Assembly (NCBI RefSeq): GCF_013141775.1
Contig: NZ_WHOB01000066.1
Location: 1 to 59,012 of the forward strand
DNA length: 59,012 bases
From: Paenibacillus phytohabitans
GTDB lineage: Bacteria > Bacillota > Bacilli > Paenibacillales > Paenibacillaceae
Reading direction: 5' to 3'
Shown here: in pieces, positions 1-8,587 of the stretch
Position numbering within the stretch: the first letter of the stretch is position 1
Layout of the letters: the number at the start of each line of letters is the position of its first letter
Program-made: the position numbers and the translations under genes
The notes under the pieces: model-generated
What the model was told of the DNA's origin: nothing
Seen by the model: only the letters and a program-made list of their open reading frames with translations
Databases searched by the model: none

Positions 1-940
1 GTCGCTCCCGTCTCACCCGTTAGCCCCGTCGCCCCGGTTTCACCCGTAAGTCCAGTCTCTCCTGTTTCTCCGGTGAGCCCCGTTGCTCCCGTCTCACCCG
101 TCAGCCCTGTCGCTCCCGTCTCACCCGTTAGCCCGGTCGCTCCCGTTTCTCCGGTAAGCCCGGTCGCTCCCGTCTCACCCGTCTCACCGGTGGCTCCTGT
201 TTCTCCGGTGAGCCCCGTTGCCCCAGTAAGCCCAGTCGCTCCCGTTTCACCCGTCAGCCCCGTCGCTCCGGTTTCACCGGTAAGCCCCGTCACTCCCGTC
301 TCACCCGTCAGCCCAGTCGCTCCGGTTTCACCCGTGAGCCCTGTTGCTCCCGTCTCACCCGTCAGCCCCGTCGCTCCGGTTTCACCCGTGAGCCCCGTTG
401 CTCCCGTTTCACCCGTAAGTCCCGTCTCTCCTGTTTCACCTGTGAGCCCCGTCTCTCCCGTTTCTCCGGTGAGCCCCGTTGCTCCCGTTTCACCCGTAAG
501 CCCTATTGCTCCGGTTTCTCCCGTAAGCCCTATTGCTCCGGTTTCTCCCGTAAGCCCTATTGCTCCGGTTTCTCCCGTAAGCCCAGTTGCCCCGGTTTCA
601 CCCGTAAGCCCTGTCGCTCCGGTTTCTCCCGTAAGCCCCGTTGCTCCGGTTTCTCCCGTAAGCCCGGTCGCTCCGGTTTCACCCGTAAGTCCAGTTGCTC
701 CGGTTTCTCCCGTAAGCCCGGTCGCTCCGGTTTCACCCGTAAGCCCAGTTGCTCCGGTTTCTCCCGTCTCACCTGTGGCTCCCGTTTCTCCGGTGAGCCC
801 CGTTGCCCCAGTTTCACCCGTAAGCCCCATCGCTCCCGTTTCTCCCGTAAGCCCGGTTGCTCCCGTCTCACCCGTAAGCCCCGTCGCTCCGGTTTCTCCT
901 GTCTCACCTGTGGCTCCCGGAATACCTGTAAGCCCCGTTG
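1..940. repeat. 27-bp tandem repeat tract coding for collagen triplets
   Basis: The DNA is built of a degenerate 27-bp unit (nine codons, GET-GAT-GLT on the minus strand) repeated more than 30 times, decaying towards 960-1130. Adjacent copies are often identical over 50 bases or more. Such tracts change length by slippage or recombination, so stalk length may vary between strains, and short-read assemblies may collapse it. Confidence 0.9.
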
Positions 941-1211
941 CGCCTGTTTCACCAGTGAGTCCTGTTGCCCCAGACTCACCAGTGAGTCCAGTTACTCCAG
1001 TCACTCCCGTAAGCCCAGTCACTCCTGTTAGACCTGTGAACCCTGTCGCCCCAGTGACTCCTGTAGATCCGGTATCACCTACACTACCTGCGGTACCTGT
1101 TCTTCCTGGCGGCCCTGTAGTCCCTCTGGCACCTTGAGTTCCCGTACGCCCAACACCGCCAGTTTGACCTGTAGGTCCTGTAGGTCCTGTAACTCCGGTT
1201 GCTCCAATCAT
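1..1211 (-). CDS. Collagen-like (Gly-X-Thr) repeat protein, 3' end cut by window edge
   Basis: The start at 1211 (MIGATGVTGPTG) has a GAGGAG ribosome-binding site ten bases upstream. From there the minus frame stays open to the window edge, about 403 codons, so the C-terminus is not visible. Nearly the whole visible protein is perfect Gly-X-Y triplets, dominated by GAT, GLT and GET, in a nine-residue unit. Thr fills most Y positions, as in BclA-type exosporium or spore-appendage collagens, where Thr is the site of O-glycosylation. There is no signal peptide, which is usual for spore-surface proteins made in the mother cell. A second collagen-like gene lies just upstream, and glycosyltransferase genes follow. 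Spore-surface location is inferred from the family; the collagen nature is read directly from the sequence. Confidence 0.9.
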   Translation of the reverse strand, partial: MIGATGVTGPTGPTGQTGGVGRTGTQGARGTTGPPGRTGTAGSVGDTGSTGVTGATGFTGLTGVTGLTGVTGVTGLTGESGATGLTGETGATGLTGIPGATGETGETGATGLTGETGATGLTGETGAMGLTGETGATGLTGETGATGETGETGATGLTGETGATGLTGETGATGLTGETGATGLTGETGATGLTGETGATGLTGETGATGLTGETGAIGLTGETGAIGLTGETGAIGLTGETGATGLTGETGETGLTGETGETGLTGETGATGLTGETGATGLTGETGATGLTGETGATGLTGETGVTGLTGETGATGLTGETGATGLTGATGLTGETGATGETGETGATGLTGETGATGLTGETGATGLTGETGATGLTGETGETGLTGETGATGLTGETGA

Positions 1212-1376
1212 ATGTTATCAACTCCTCGCTGGTCTGAATCACAAGACAAGACAAAACCTTCATCCCAAGAACATGTCTCTTCTTTCTTAGATAATTAAGA
1301 AACGGGTACACATCCTCTGTAATAAGGACGGTATCCGTTTCAAAATCTACCCAAGAAAGATCAGTTCCTAAAACTA

Positions 1377-2195
1377 TTAATTTAAAGCGAAAATGGTAAC
1401 TGCGGCACTTCGGAATGAAGGAGCATGTTGTACGTTTGAAGAAGTGGCGGTGCCTGCTTTTAAAAGCACAACCTGCAAATTCAATGGACCGAGTGTAGCA
1501 TCTACGATTCGCACAGCAGATACTGGACTTATAAATCTTGGTGATTCTCCTATAGCACCTGAATAAACTGTCGATGCAGAGGATAATAGACCATCATAAA
1601 GCAAACCAAGTCCTGGTGCAGCGGTGCTCGTATATGCTATAGAAGCTTCATATGAGACATAATATTGATGGCCTCCCGGCAATACAAAGGTATTGCTATC
1701 AAGTAGTTGTATAGATGCATTGGGATCTTGATCATATACTTGAAAAGTTCCAATAGGTGTATTATCGGTGGTAGCCGATGTAGGTGAAAAGGCTGTAAAT
1801 GTTGCAAAAATACTTGAAATAGAGCCTGTAAATCCGGTGGCCCCAGTGTTCCCGGTAGCCCCAGCACCCGTTATTCCCGTAGCTCCTGTATTCCCGGTAG
1901 CCCCAGCGCCCGTTATCCCCGTAGCTCCTGTGTTCCCGGTAGCCCCAGCGCCTGTTATCCCCGTAGCTCCTGTGTTTCCGGTAGCCCCGGCGCCCGTTAC
2001 CCCCGTAGCTCCTGTGTTCCCGGTAGCCCCAGCGCCTGTTATCCCCGTAGCTCCTGTGTTACCGGTAGCACCAGCGCCCGTTATCCCCGTAGCTCCTGTA
2101 TTACCGTCAAAACCGTTATCGCCGTTAGTTCCGTCATCACCTCTTCTTCCCGGTGATCCTGTTGGTCCCGTTGCTCCTGTTGCTCCGATACTCAT
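1377..2195 (-). CDS. BclA-like collagen-stalk protein with C-terminal globular head
   Basis: A 272-residue protein. A short leader (MSIGATGATGPTG) is followed by about 120 residues of Gly-X-Y repeats and then a non-collagenous domain of about 140 residues (GSISSIFATFTAF... to the end at FALN). The head has the alternating, aromatic-rich beta pattern of the BclA/C1q/TNF-like C-terminal domain that trimerises such stalks (for example the segments LPGGHQYYVSYEASI and SAAVTIFALN). An AAAGGGG ribosome-binding site precedes the ATG. The repeat block has an unusual 14-residue period that breaks the triplet register once per unit. It is probably a spore or exosporium surface filament protein, inferred from family architecture. 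Confidence 0.87.
   Translation of the reverse strand: MSIGATGATGPTGSPGRRGDDGTNGDNGFDGNTGATGITGAGATGNTGATGITGAGATGNTGATGVTGAGATGNTGATGITGAGATGNTGATGITGAGATGNTGATGITGAGATGNTGATGFTGSISSIFATFTAFSPTSATTDNTPIGTFQVYDQDPNASIQLLDSNTFVLPGGHQYYVSYEASIAYTSTAAPGLGLLYDGLLSSASTVYSGAIGESPRFISPVSAVRIVDATLGPLNLQVVLLKAGTATSSNVQHAPSFRSAAVTIFALN
1835..2104. repeat. 42-bp tandem repeat in the collagen stalk
   Basis: Six near-identical 42-bp units encode GITGAGATGNTGAT on the minus strand. Fourteen codons is not a multiple of three triplets: each unit contains one two-residue Gly-Ala step, so Gly-X-Y is interrupted regularly. Confidence 0.85.
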
Positions 2196-2253
2196 AATCC
2201 TTTTCCCCTTTCACTAAACTAATTCTTATAAACATCTATCCGTTTGGGCATTT

Positions 2254-3975
2254 TTACCATTTTCGAAGCCATATGGAGCTGTTCCTGCTCATACTTCCCG
2301 GAACAGCAATAAACTCTCCGCTGATTGGATTACAACCAAGTATGGTCTCCTGGTGAGCCAGACGATTCCTCTGGACAACCCAGAGTTCCCGGTCTAATTC
2401 TTCTTCTTGCAAGCATAGATTAAGAGAGAACATAGTTTGCTGGCTATCTTGTGACTTCTTCATGTCACTCAATACTTCCCGGTCTTCTCCGCTCATTTCG
2501 TCATAGGGATTCAGCCACAGCACATATGTAGCCGTGAGAACCTCCTTCATTCTCTCCCAGAGCTGAGACGGATCTTCTTCAATAGGGAAATGAATCACCT
2601 GCGCTTCCAGTTCACCGGCAAGCTTCCGCCCATCTTCACCCATTCCCGCATCGATAATGATCCATTCATCCGCGAACGGCTGCCAGCTCTCAGCCCACTT
2701 TCGAAGAGCGGTGAGCGGAACGTCATCCACGCCCAGCAGCACTACCACTGACCAAGTCTTTACCGGGGGTGTAGCTGAACGAAAAGAACTCTTCCGAAGA
2801 GAAGGTACGGAGGGGGCGCGGTTGCCCGATTGTAGCCGTTCTGGCACTTGCTCGCTTCCACCCAGCTGCGATAACTTAAGTGCAGCCTCCACGAATGCAG
2901 GCGAATACTCCAGCGCTCTGCGATACCAGACAGCAGCATCACCGGGCAACCCTCGCATTTCATAGCAATTGCCCAGGTAATAGCAGGGATAGAAGGTTCC
3001 TGCTCCTTTGAGAATCATATATTGAAGAGCATTTTCTCCAAGAACCAGACAATGCTCGAAAGCGGAGATCGCGGCCTCCGTTTGCCCGATGTGCATCAGA
3101 ATGCTTCCTTTATAAAGATGCAGATCCACATAATCCGGGTAGAGACCGATCGCCTTGTCAATGCCGGGCCAGCCTTCCCTGAAGCTGCCTGATGCCAGTA
3201 AGCAACCATATTTAAGCTTATAGAAGAGTGAAGGAGGCAGCTTGCTCTGACCCAGTGACGTGGCAATAGCGTAATTGGCCTGCCGGAAGGCAAGCGCGTA
3301 TTCCCCAATCCGTTGATATTCACTTGCTATATGATAAAGACTCCACGGATCGGGATTCGGATTATCTGCAATGGATTGCTGCAGCAGCTTCAGATTGCGT
3401 TCATGTTTGGACCTCAGGGATGTCATAGATTGCAGATAGCCATAATGGAACAGCCGGACCGGCAACAAGACTGGCGATCTTGTGTCCGTAGTAGCATGCT
3501 GTCCGGACAAGCTCAGCTGCTCATGAATACCGCCGGTGAAATGGACTCCCTCTCCGTTACGGAATAGGCGGCACTGGGCCAAGCGGTAAGCTTCATCAGG
3601 CTGCGGCCGATATGCGCCATTGAAATGGACCGTTTCGAGAGAAGCGAGCTTGCTGTCCTTGATTGTTCTTACCTGCCTAAGCTTCGGCGCGTCACCAGTA
3701 GCGAGTTCTTCATCTGCATCCATCCACAGCACCCACTCTCCCGTGGCATGGCGGAGACTATAATTGCGCGCCTCTGCGAAGCTCTCCTTCCAGGGGAATT
3801 GCAGGACCTTCGCTCCTAAACCATGAGCAATATCCATCGTCCGGTCATGGGAGCCTGTGTCCACGACAATGATCTCATCCACACTGTCCCGTACGCTGAG
3901 CAGACAGCGCGCAATCCACGGTTCTTCATCTTTGACGATCATGCATAAAGAGATCAGTGGGATGTTCGCTACCAT
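2254..3975 (-). CDS. Family-2 glycosyltransferase with TPR repeats and a second GT-like domain
   Basis: A 573-residue protein in three parts. Residues 8-130 form a GT-A glycosyltransferase domain (SLCMIVKDEEPWIARC, VVDTGSHDRT, and the acidic metal-binding motif DADEE). Residues 215-370 contain helical TPR-like repeats. Residues 405-573 repeat the beginning of a GT-A fold (WSVVVLLGVDD, IIIDAGMGEDGR, WLNPYDEM). Cytoplasmic; nucleotide-sugar-dependent transfer is predicted but donor and acceptor cannot be read from sequence. The ATG at 3975 is the only in-frame start because a TGA lies just upstream, and the GGAGG there is unusually far away (about 23 bases). It is the last gene of the minus-strand glycosylation cluster and nearest to the collagen genes, so the collagen stalk is a plausible acceptor. 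Confidence 0.85.
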   Translation of the reverse strand: MVANIPLISLCMIVKDEEPWIARCLLSVRDSVDEIIVVDTGSHDRTMDIAHGLGAKVLQFPWKESFAEARNYSLRHATGEWVLWMDADEELATGDAPKLRQVRTIKDSKLASLETVHFNGAYRPQPDEAYRLAQCRLFRNGEGVHFTGGIHEQLSLSGQHATTDTRSPVLLPVRLFHYGYLQSMTSLRSKHERNLKLLQQSIADNPNPDPWSLYHIASEYQRIGEYALAFRQANYAIATSLGQSKLPPSLFYKLKYGCLLASGSFREGWPGIDKAIGLYPDYVDLHLYKGSILMHIGQTEAAISAFEHCLVLGENALQYMILKGAGTFYPCYYLGNCYEMRGLPGDAAVWYRRALEYSPAFVEAALKLSQLGGSEQVPERLQSGNRAPSVPSLRKSSFRSATPPVKTWSVVVLLGVDDVPLTALRKWAESWQPFADEWIIIDAGMGEDGRKLAGELEAQVIHFPIEEDPSQLWERMKEVLTATYVLWLNPYDEMSGEDREVLSDMKKSQDSQQTMFSLNLCLQEEELDRELWVVQRNRLAHQETILGCNPISGEFIAVPGSMSRNSSIWLRKW

Positions 3976-4152
3976 TGCTATCGGTCATGCTGGAGCTGCC
4001 TCCTTTCGATTGTGGATCTACCGGACCTTACGGATGGGCCGGATGTGGTGATGTTAGTGGAGTTTGGCATCACATCTATACTTTATGATGCGAACCGCAG
4101 ACGTAGAACAATGTCGGATAAAGTCGGACGGGCATAGTGCTTTTGGGGCCTG

Positions 4153-5202
4153 TTAGTCGCTATGAACGCTTTCCTTCCGGCTCTCGATATCTGGCACAGG
4201 AAGCAGCTGTTTAAGGTAATCCGCTGCATCTTTACGGGCAACGAGAATCCCCCCGGGACCTGCTGCAACAATTACATCGTCCAGCCCCACAAGCATCACC
4301 GGAATGTCTAGCTCATTGACAATCTGGCAATTTACTGAATCTGCACTGATCTGACCCCGTCCTAGAACAGGGGAGGCAAGCTCTTCAGACAAGGTATTCC
4401 AAGTCCCCAGATCCTTCCAGCTTTCCAGATAGGGCACACAGATAAGCCGGCTATTTCCCTCCAATACCTCAACATCGAAGCTGCTCTTGGGGAGGCGATG
4501 ATATTGCTTCTGTAATTCCACATAATCCGTCGGAAACCCTGAATTCTCTAGCCGTTTCAGCAGATCGCAGAGCCGGAAGGCGAAGATGCCGCAATTCCAC
4601 ATTGCTTGCTGCGCCAGCAGCGCCTCCGCCGCAATCCTATCCGGCTTCTCGACAAAGCGATCAACGGACACATAGGTCCGATTTGCCTGAGTCCTTGTGG
4701 CGGAAACAGAACTGGTATCCGGAACAATATATCCATATTTCTCTGAAGGATCGTTCGGCTTTGCCCCAAGTAAAGCAATTTCCGCACCGGAGTGGTGCAG
4801 GGCGTTATCCAGTTCAAGCAGCTTGAAGAAGAAGTCATCACTCACATATGCATCCACCGGTAAGACAATAACGGTCTCCTCGGGGGAAATCTTCTCCACG
4901 GAATTCAAAAAGGCTGCAGCAAGACTCACCGCCGGAAACGTATCTCTTCGCCGGGGTTCAATAATGATCGGGGGCGCAGCCCCAAGCTGCTTCCGGATCA
5001 GCATTTCTTGTCCGCTTGACGTTGCGATATAAGCTTCATGGTTAAGCCCCGCAGCAGACAACTGCCGCCAGATCCGCTGAAGCATCGATTCGTGTCCACC
5101 GCCTGGTGCAGGCAGCACTTGAAGAAACTGCTTGCTTCGGATACTGCTGGAGAGCGGCCACAGGCGTATGCCTGAGCCGCCGGATAGAAGTACCAGCTTC
5201 AT
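4153..5202 (-). CDS. manC: Mannose-1-phosphate guanylyltransferase (GDP-mannose synthesis)
   Basis: A 349-residue nucleotidyltransferase making GDP-mannose from mannose-1-phosphate and GTP. The N-terminal signature reads LSGGSGIRLWPLSS, where most family members have Thr in place of Ile in the GGSGxR loop. RRRDTFPAVSLAAAF, the substrate loop FVEKPDRIAAEALL and WNCGIFAF are all present. The length fits the guanylyltransferase domain alone; the phosphomannose-isomerase half of bifunctional ManC proteins is absent. A GGAGG ribosome-binding site lies eight bases before the ATG, and the gene follows the next one by three bases, so they are co-transcribed. It should supply GDP-mannose, or a sugar derived from it, to the neighbouring transferases. 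Confidence 0.88.
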   Translation of the reverse strand: MKLVLLSGGSGIRLWPLSSSIRSKQFLQVLPAPGGGHESMLQRIWRQLSAAGLNHEAYIATSSGQEMLIRKQLGAAPPIIIEPRRRDTFPAVSLAAAFLNSVEKISPEETVIVLPVDAYVSDDFFFKLLELDNALHHSGAEIALLGAKPNDPSEKYGYIVPDTSSVSATRTQANRTYVSVDRFVEKPDRIAAEALLAQQAMWNCGIFAFRLCDLLKRLENSGFPTDYVELQKQYHRLPKSSFDVEVLEGNSRLICVPYLESWKDLGTWNTLSEELASPVLGRGQISADSVNCQIVNELDIPVMLVGLDDVIVAAGPGGILVARKDAADYLKQLLPVPDIESRKESVHSD

Positions 5203-5205
5203 GGC

Positions 5206-5994
5206 TCAGCCTCCATTCCGCTGTTCGAAATTATCGCCCGTAAGATCGAGCGGAAGGAACTGTTCTTCCGTATCGCAGAAGGTCAGCATTCCATACTTCT
5301 TACGGGTGTCCAGATACTGCGGGATTCCTGCTTTTCTCAGACCGTCGCTCACAATGACATATTCGTGGCGGCCGCTGCCGTCCTCATACTGGACATGATC
5401 CAGAATTTCGCGGCGCATCAGATAGGTACAATGAATAACATTAACTTCCACCAGTCCCTTTACATGCTGAAATAGATATTCCATATACAGACCTGACGAT
5501 TTGAAATATCCATAATCATCCGTCTCATGATGAAAATTAGAGTAATAGCTTAAAGGAGACTCAGCCACTCTGAGCAAAGGGCCGACGACCGGCAAATGAG
5601 TAGTGAGCAGACGCTCGAGCGTCTCCGGTATGATGAAATTATCGCAATCCGGCACAAAATAATGAGAATCTCTCGATTTGGCCCATTCTATGGATTCCTG
5701 CCTTACTCTCCCCATCACCCTAAGCCGGAGATCATTCCAATCATGCGGGGTATAGTCCTGTACAGGTTCTTCCACATCACTGGCATCAAAATGTACCTCA
5801 TGGTATCTCCCGCCTTCACGCTCTACCCATTCTTCAAGAATTTCTTTGGTGCGGTCATTATTGTTGTTCGTGCGGATATACAGATTGATTCGCGAAGCCG
5901 GGTAGGTCTGCTTCTCAATGAGTTGCAAATAGAGCGGTAGCACATGCGCCTTGTCCTTGGCCAATATTGCAATCGTAACGAGATCCTGTTCCAT
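5206..5994 (-). CDS. Glycosyltransferase resembling procollagen galactosyltransferase (COLGALT) N-terminal domain
   Basis: A 262-residue protein. An in-frame ATG at 6012 exists, but the GGAGGGG ribosome-binding site lies directly before the ATG at 5994, which I chose. The pattern matches what I recall of the first GT domain of animal procollagen galactosyltransferases. AKDKAHVLPLYL compares with ARNAAHALP; then come NNNDRTKEILEEWV, HDWNDLRLRVMGRVRQES, the acidic DCDNFIIPETLERLL (VDADNL/VDVDNF in animals), VVGPLL followed by YSNF, VIHCTYLMRRE, and AGIPQYL then KYGML. It lacks the second GT domain of the animal enzymes. The gene sits between manC and other transferases, a few kilobases from two collagen-like genes. 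Family assignment is from remembered motifs, not a search; function on collagen is inferred. Confidence 0.75.
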   Translation of the reverse strand: MEQDLVTIAILAKDKAHVLPLYLQLIEKQTYPASRINLYIRTNNNNDRTKEILEEWVEREGGRYHEVHFDASDVEEPVQDYTPHDWNDLRLRVMGRVRQESIEWAKSRDSHYFVPDCDNFIIPETLERLLTTHLPVVGPLLRVAESPLSYYSNFHHETDDYGYFKSSGLYMEYLFQHVKGLVEVNVIHCTYLMRREILDHVQYEDGSGRHEYVIVSDGLRKAGIPQYLDTRKKYGMLTFCDTEEQFLPLDLTGDNFEQRNGG

Positions 5995-6028
5995 AATTCC
6001 CCTCCAATTCAAAATGGGTTACCACTGC

Positions 6029-7285
6029 CTATGCTTCGGATGACACCGCCGCCGAAGCATTCATGCCTGCCTTTTCAAGCCGGTTGCTAATGGTTACTGC
6101 GCTGGCATAGCCAAAAAAAGTGCTTAGGCGCGGCTGTTCAATTTCCTCCGGAAAAATCCTCTCGCCAGTTTGCCTGGTCATATAGCGGGCACCATCTGCA
6201 GCACGAAGAGACACTACTTGGTACTGGTGGAACAGGGAAAGCTTAAGCCCTGTGAACCTCCGGCGTTCATCTGCCGTCAGATAATCACCTTCTTGAAGCC
6301 ATAGAATATAAGGCTCTGTCGACATACGGCTGATCCATTCCCGGCACAGCTGCACGCTCAGTTCACCTTTCACGGAATAGACCTGCCGGTTATACCGGGC
6401 GGCTGTTTCGGCTATGCGTTCATTTCCTGAACGGTTTACCACAATAATCTGCTCCGCCAAATCTGTGAATGAAGCCAGCGTATCCTCCAGCGCAGCTTCA
6501 TTGCCTGAAGATATAATCCCTACGCATAGGCTTATGGGGGGAGCGTAAATCAATGAGTGAATTTTAGCCCCCCATTTCTGAAAAGCTCTGTTCGCGTTCT
6601 GCTTCAGCAGCGTGGATAAATCAAAGGAAGGATTCTGTCCCATACTGGCATGGCCAATATGGTGAATGAACGAATCCTCTGCAATAAGCAGCTTGTAGCC
6701 CTGCTGAATTGCCCTGAGGCAAAGATCGTCGTCCTCGTAATTGCCCAGGCCGTAACGTTCATCGAACCATCCTATTTCATCCAGGACGCTGCGTTTGACC
6801 AGCAGACAGAAGCCAATCAGACGGCGGACTTCTTGTACCGAGCCGCGTTTAGCCTCACAGTATTCTTTTGCAAATCCCTCCATATCCTTCAGTTCGCTGT
6901 AGGTTACGGGAACGCACTGATGGCCGCTGATATAATTCGTTACAGGTCCGGACATCCCGACCGCATGATCACTGTGCAGTGCGCGGAGCATGGGTGCCAG
7001 CCACCCGGGCGGAACTACGGTGTCATTGTTCAAGAAAAGAATCTGATTCCCGTCCGCTACTTCGATCCCTTGGTTGCATCCTTTGGCAAAGCCCAAATTC
7101 TCCGCATTCTCAATCAGCCTGATCTCCGGATAATGTGACTTCAGGTAATCCGCTGTTCCGTCCTTGGAGGCATTGTCGACAATAATGATCTCATGCTCTT
7201 CCGGAGTTCCGCGCTTGATGCTCTCCAGACATTGAATGGTTAAGGGAAGCTGATTAAGAGTGAGAATGATGATACTCGTCTTCAT
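6029..7285 (-). CDS. Family-2 glycosyltransferase (rhamnosyltransferase-like) with C-terminal extension
   Basis: A 418-residue protein. Residues 1-230 form a GT-A domain of the rhamnosyl/WbbL-like type: SIIILTLNQLPLT, IVDNASKDGTADYL, NLGFAKGCNQG, LFLNNDTVVPPGWL, and the acidic YEDDDLCLR in place of a QxxRW motif. Residues 250-418 look like a second, reduced GT domain (SLCVGIISSGNEAALEDTL, WLQEGDYL). The ATG has an AAAGGAG site and overlaps the stop of the upstream gene by four bases (ATGA), so translation is coupled. Probable cytoplasmic sugar transferase of the collagen-glycan cluster; the sugar is not predictable. Confidence 0.83.
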   Translation of the reverse strand: MKTSIIILTLNQLPLTIQCLESIKRGTPEEHEIIIVDNASKDGTADYLKSHYPEIRLIENAENLGFAKGCNQGIEVADGNQILFLNNDTVVPPGWLAPMLRALHSDHAVGMSGPVTNYISGHQCVPVTYSELKDMEGFAKEYCEAKRGSVQEVRRLIGFCLLVKRSVLDEIGWFDERYGLGNYEDDDLCLRAIQQGYKLLIAEDSFIHHIGHASMGQNPSFDLSTLLKQNANRAFQKWGAKIHSLIYAPPISLCVGIISSGNEAALEDTLASFTDLAEQIIVVNRSGNERIAETAARYNRQVYSVKGELSVQLCREWISRMSTEPYILWLQEGDYLTADERRRFTGLKLSLFHQYQVVSLRAADGARYMTRQTGERIFPEEIEQPRLSTFFGYASAVTISNRLEKAGMNASAAVSSEA

Positions 7286-8406
7286 TGGACCAACTCCTTT
7301 CGTTCCTCAAGTAATAGGCCGTCTATCTCCACGTGGCTGTCGCCCAGCAGTTTTGTATAATAATTCCGGTTATATTGGGCACTGGGATGAGCAGGATATT
7401 GCGCGAGTGCAACTTCATTACAATAGTCAGCATATTTATGATCGCCCAGCTTGTCATAACAGACACAGAGCTGCAAATGGGAAAGCCAGGTTCGGGTAGA
7501 TTCATTCTCCATACCCAGATCATTCCTCTTCGGTAAGGACACCGCAATTTCGAACCAGTAAACCGCCTTTTCAACCTGCTGTAATTCCATGAAATAATAG
7601 CCTATTTTGCAGCAAGCTTCCGAGCGCGGGAGATCATAGTCGAACGTACGGCACAGCGACTGCAGCTGTTTATTCTTTTCTCCAAGTGCCCCATAACTGT
7701 CCGCCATCCGAATGCACGCCTGAATATTGTCCTCTATCCATCCCTCGCCCTCGGACAGGAAGAGCTTATAGTTCTCCAACGCCTCTTGATAATGGGCATG
7801 ATCGTACAGCTCGTTGGCGAAATATAGTCGGTCTCTCGGGGAGAATTTCTGACCCTCGGCCTTCATCTTCCGGTAAATCAGCAAATTGCGTTCTGTATAT
7901 TCCTTGTCTTTCTTGTGTGTGACGCAGACATCGCTCTGAAGCGTTGGTGGTGTAATCTCAACATATTCATGTACGGCGCCAATCCACTGGAACTGGCAGT
8001 CGCGTCTGAGCAGACGATTTCGCCTCAAGGTTACTAAAGGCTTCCCATCGTCATCTGCGGATAGAATATAGGTCATAGAAACCGAATGATATTCGGAAGA
8101 TAAAGAGGCCTTCAAAGCCTTGAACCGTTCCCGGTCGGTTTCTTCAATGACATCATCCGCATCGAGCCATAGGATATACTCACAGGTTGCTTGGCTGAAC
8201 GAATAATTGCGTGCTGCTGCGAAATCTTGAATCCACTCAAAATCATAGATATGCGCGCCAAAGTCGGCTGCAATTTGTTTCGTACGGTCTGTGGAGCCGG
8301 TATCCACAATTACCATCTCATCCACAATATCCGCGACTGATGACAAGCATCGCCCCAAGCTCTTCTCTTCATTGCGTACAATCATGCACAAACTGATGGT
8401 CGGCAA
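7282..8406 (-). CDS. SunS-type glycosyltransferase with TPR-like C-terminus (TTG start)
   Basis: A 374-residue protein. The N-terminal 110 residues carry the GT-A motifs SLCMIVRNEEKSLGRC, VDTGSTDRTKQIA and LWLDADDVIEE. RNRLLRRDCQFQWIG and VHEYVEI follow, then a helical TPR-like region from about residue 185 to the end. This layout matches protein or peptide glycosyltransferases of the SunS/YfdH-like group. The start codon is TTG, supported by AAGGAGGAG five bases upstream. It is the first gene of the minus-strand cluster 8406-2254. It is closely similar along its whole length to the protein at 15166-16266. Confidence 0.85.
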   Translation of the reverse strand: MPTISLCMIVRNEEKSLGRCLSSVADIVDEMVIVDTGSTDRTKQIAADFGAHIYDFEWIQDFAAARNYSFSQATCEYILWLDADDVIEETDRERFKALKASLSSEYHSVSMTYILSADDDGKPLVTLRRNRLLRRDCQFQWIGAVHEYVEITPPTLQSDVCVTHKKDKEYTERNLLIYRKMKAEGQKFSPRDRLYFANELYDHAHYQEALENYKLFLSEGEGWIEDNIQACIRMADSYGALGEKNKQLQSLCRTFDYDLPRSEACCKIGYYFMELQQVEKAVYWFEIAVSLPKRNDLGMENESTRTWLSHLQLCVCYDKLGDHKYADYCNEVALAQYPAHPSAQYNRNYYTKLLGDSHVEIDGLLLEERKELVQ

Positions 8407-8587
8407 GTATGCTCCTCCTTCTTGCAGATTCTTAAAATTCGGATTTTCCGGATTTCTGGTTTATATATATGCTGTCTCTGACGGATCATTCGACCGGATT
8501 TGCTTCGCATGATTCCTGTTTCGACTCATAAGCTAGAATAGATTCACTACCTGCATGTACCCTATTGTTGATTAAAGGAGGATCTTC
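8407..8587. promoter_or_regulatory. Divergent intergenic region driving both glycosylation operons
   Basis: The 181 bases lie between the divergent starts at 8406 and 8588, so they should hold promoters for both directions. A CATATATATA element lies at about 8462-8471 read on the minus strand, roughly 55-65 bases before the TTG. Similar elements occur upstream of other genes in this island. On the plus strand CATAAGCTA at about 8527-8535 fits the form of sporulation sigma-factor -10 elements. No matching -35 is convincing, so the assignment is tentative. Confidence 0.35.

Noticed and set aside
1..1130. CRISPR-like appearance of the repeats
   Set aside because: Units are contiguous 27-bp coding repeats without spacers, and no cas genes are present.
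73..1137. Open plus-strand frame of Ser-Pro-Val repeats
   Set aside because: It is the antisense of the collagen array; the minus frame has a real start, ribosome-binding site and Gly-X-Y triplets.
1768..2217. Plus-strand Pro-Val-Ala-rich frame
   Set aside because: Antisense of the 42-bp collagen repeats.
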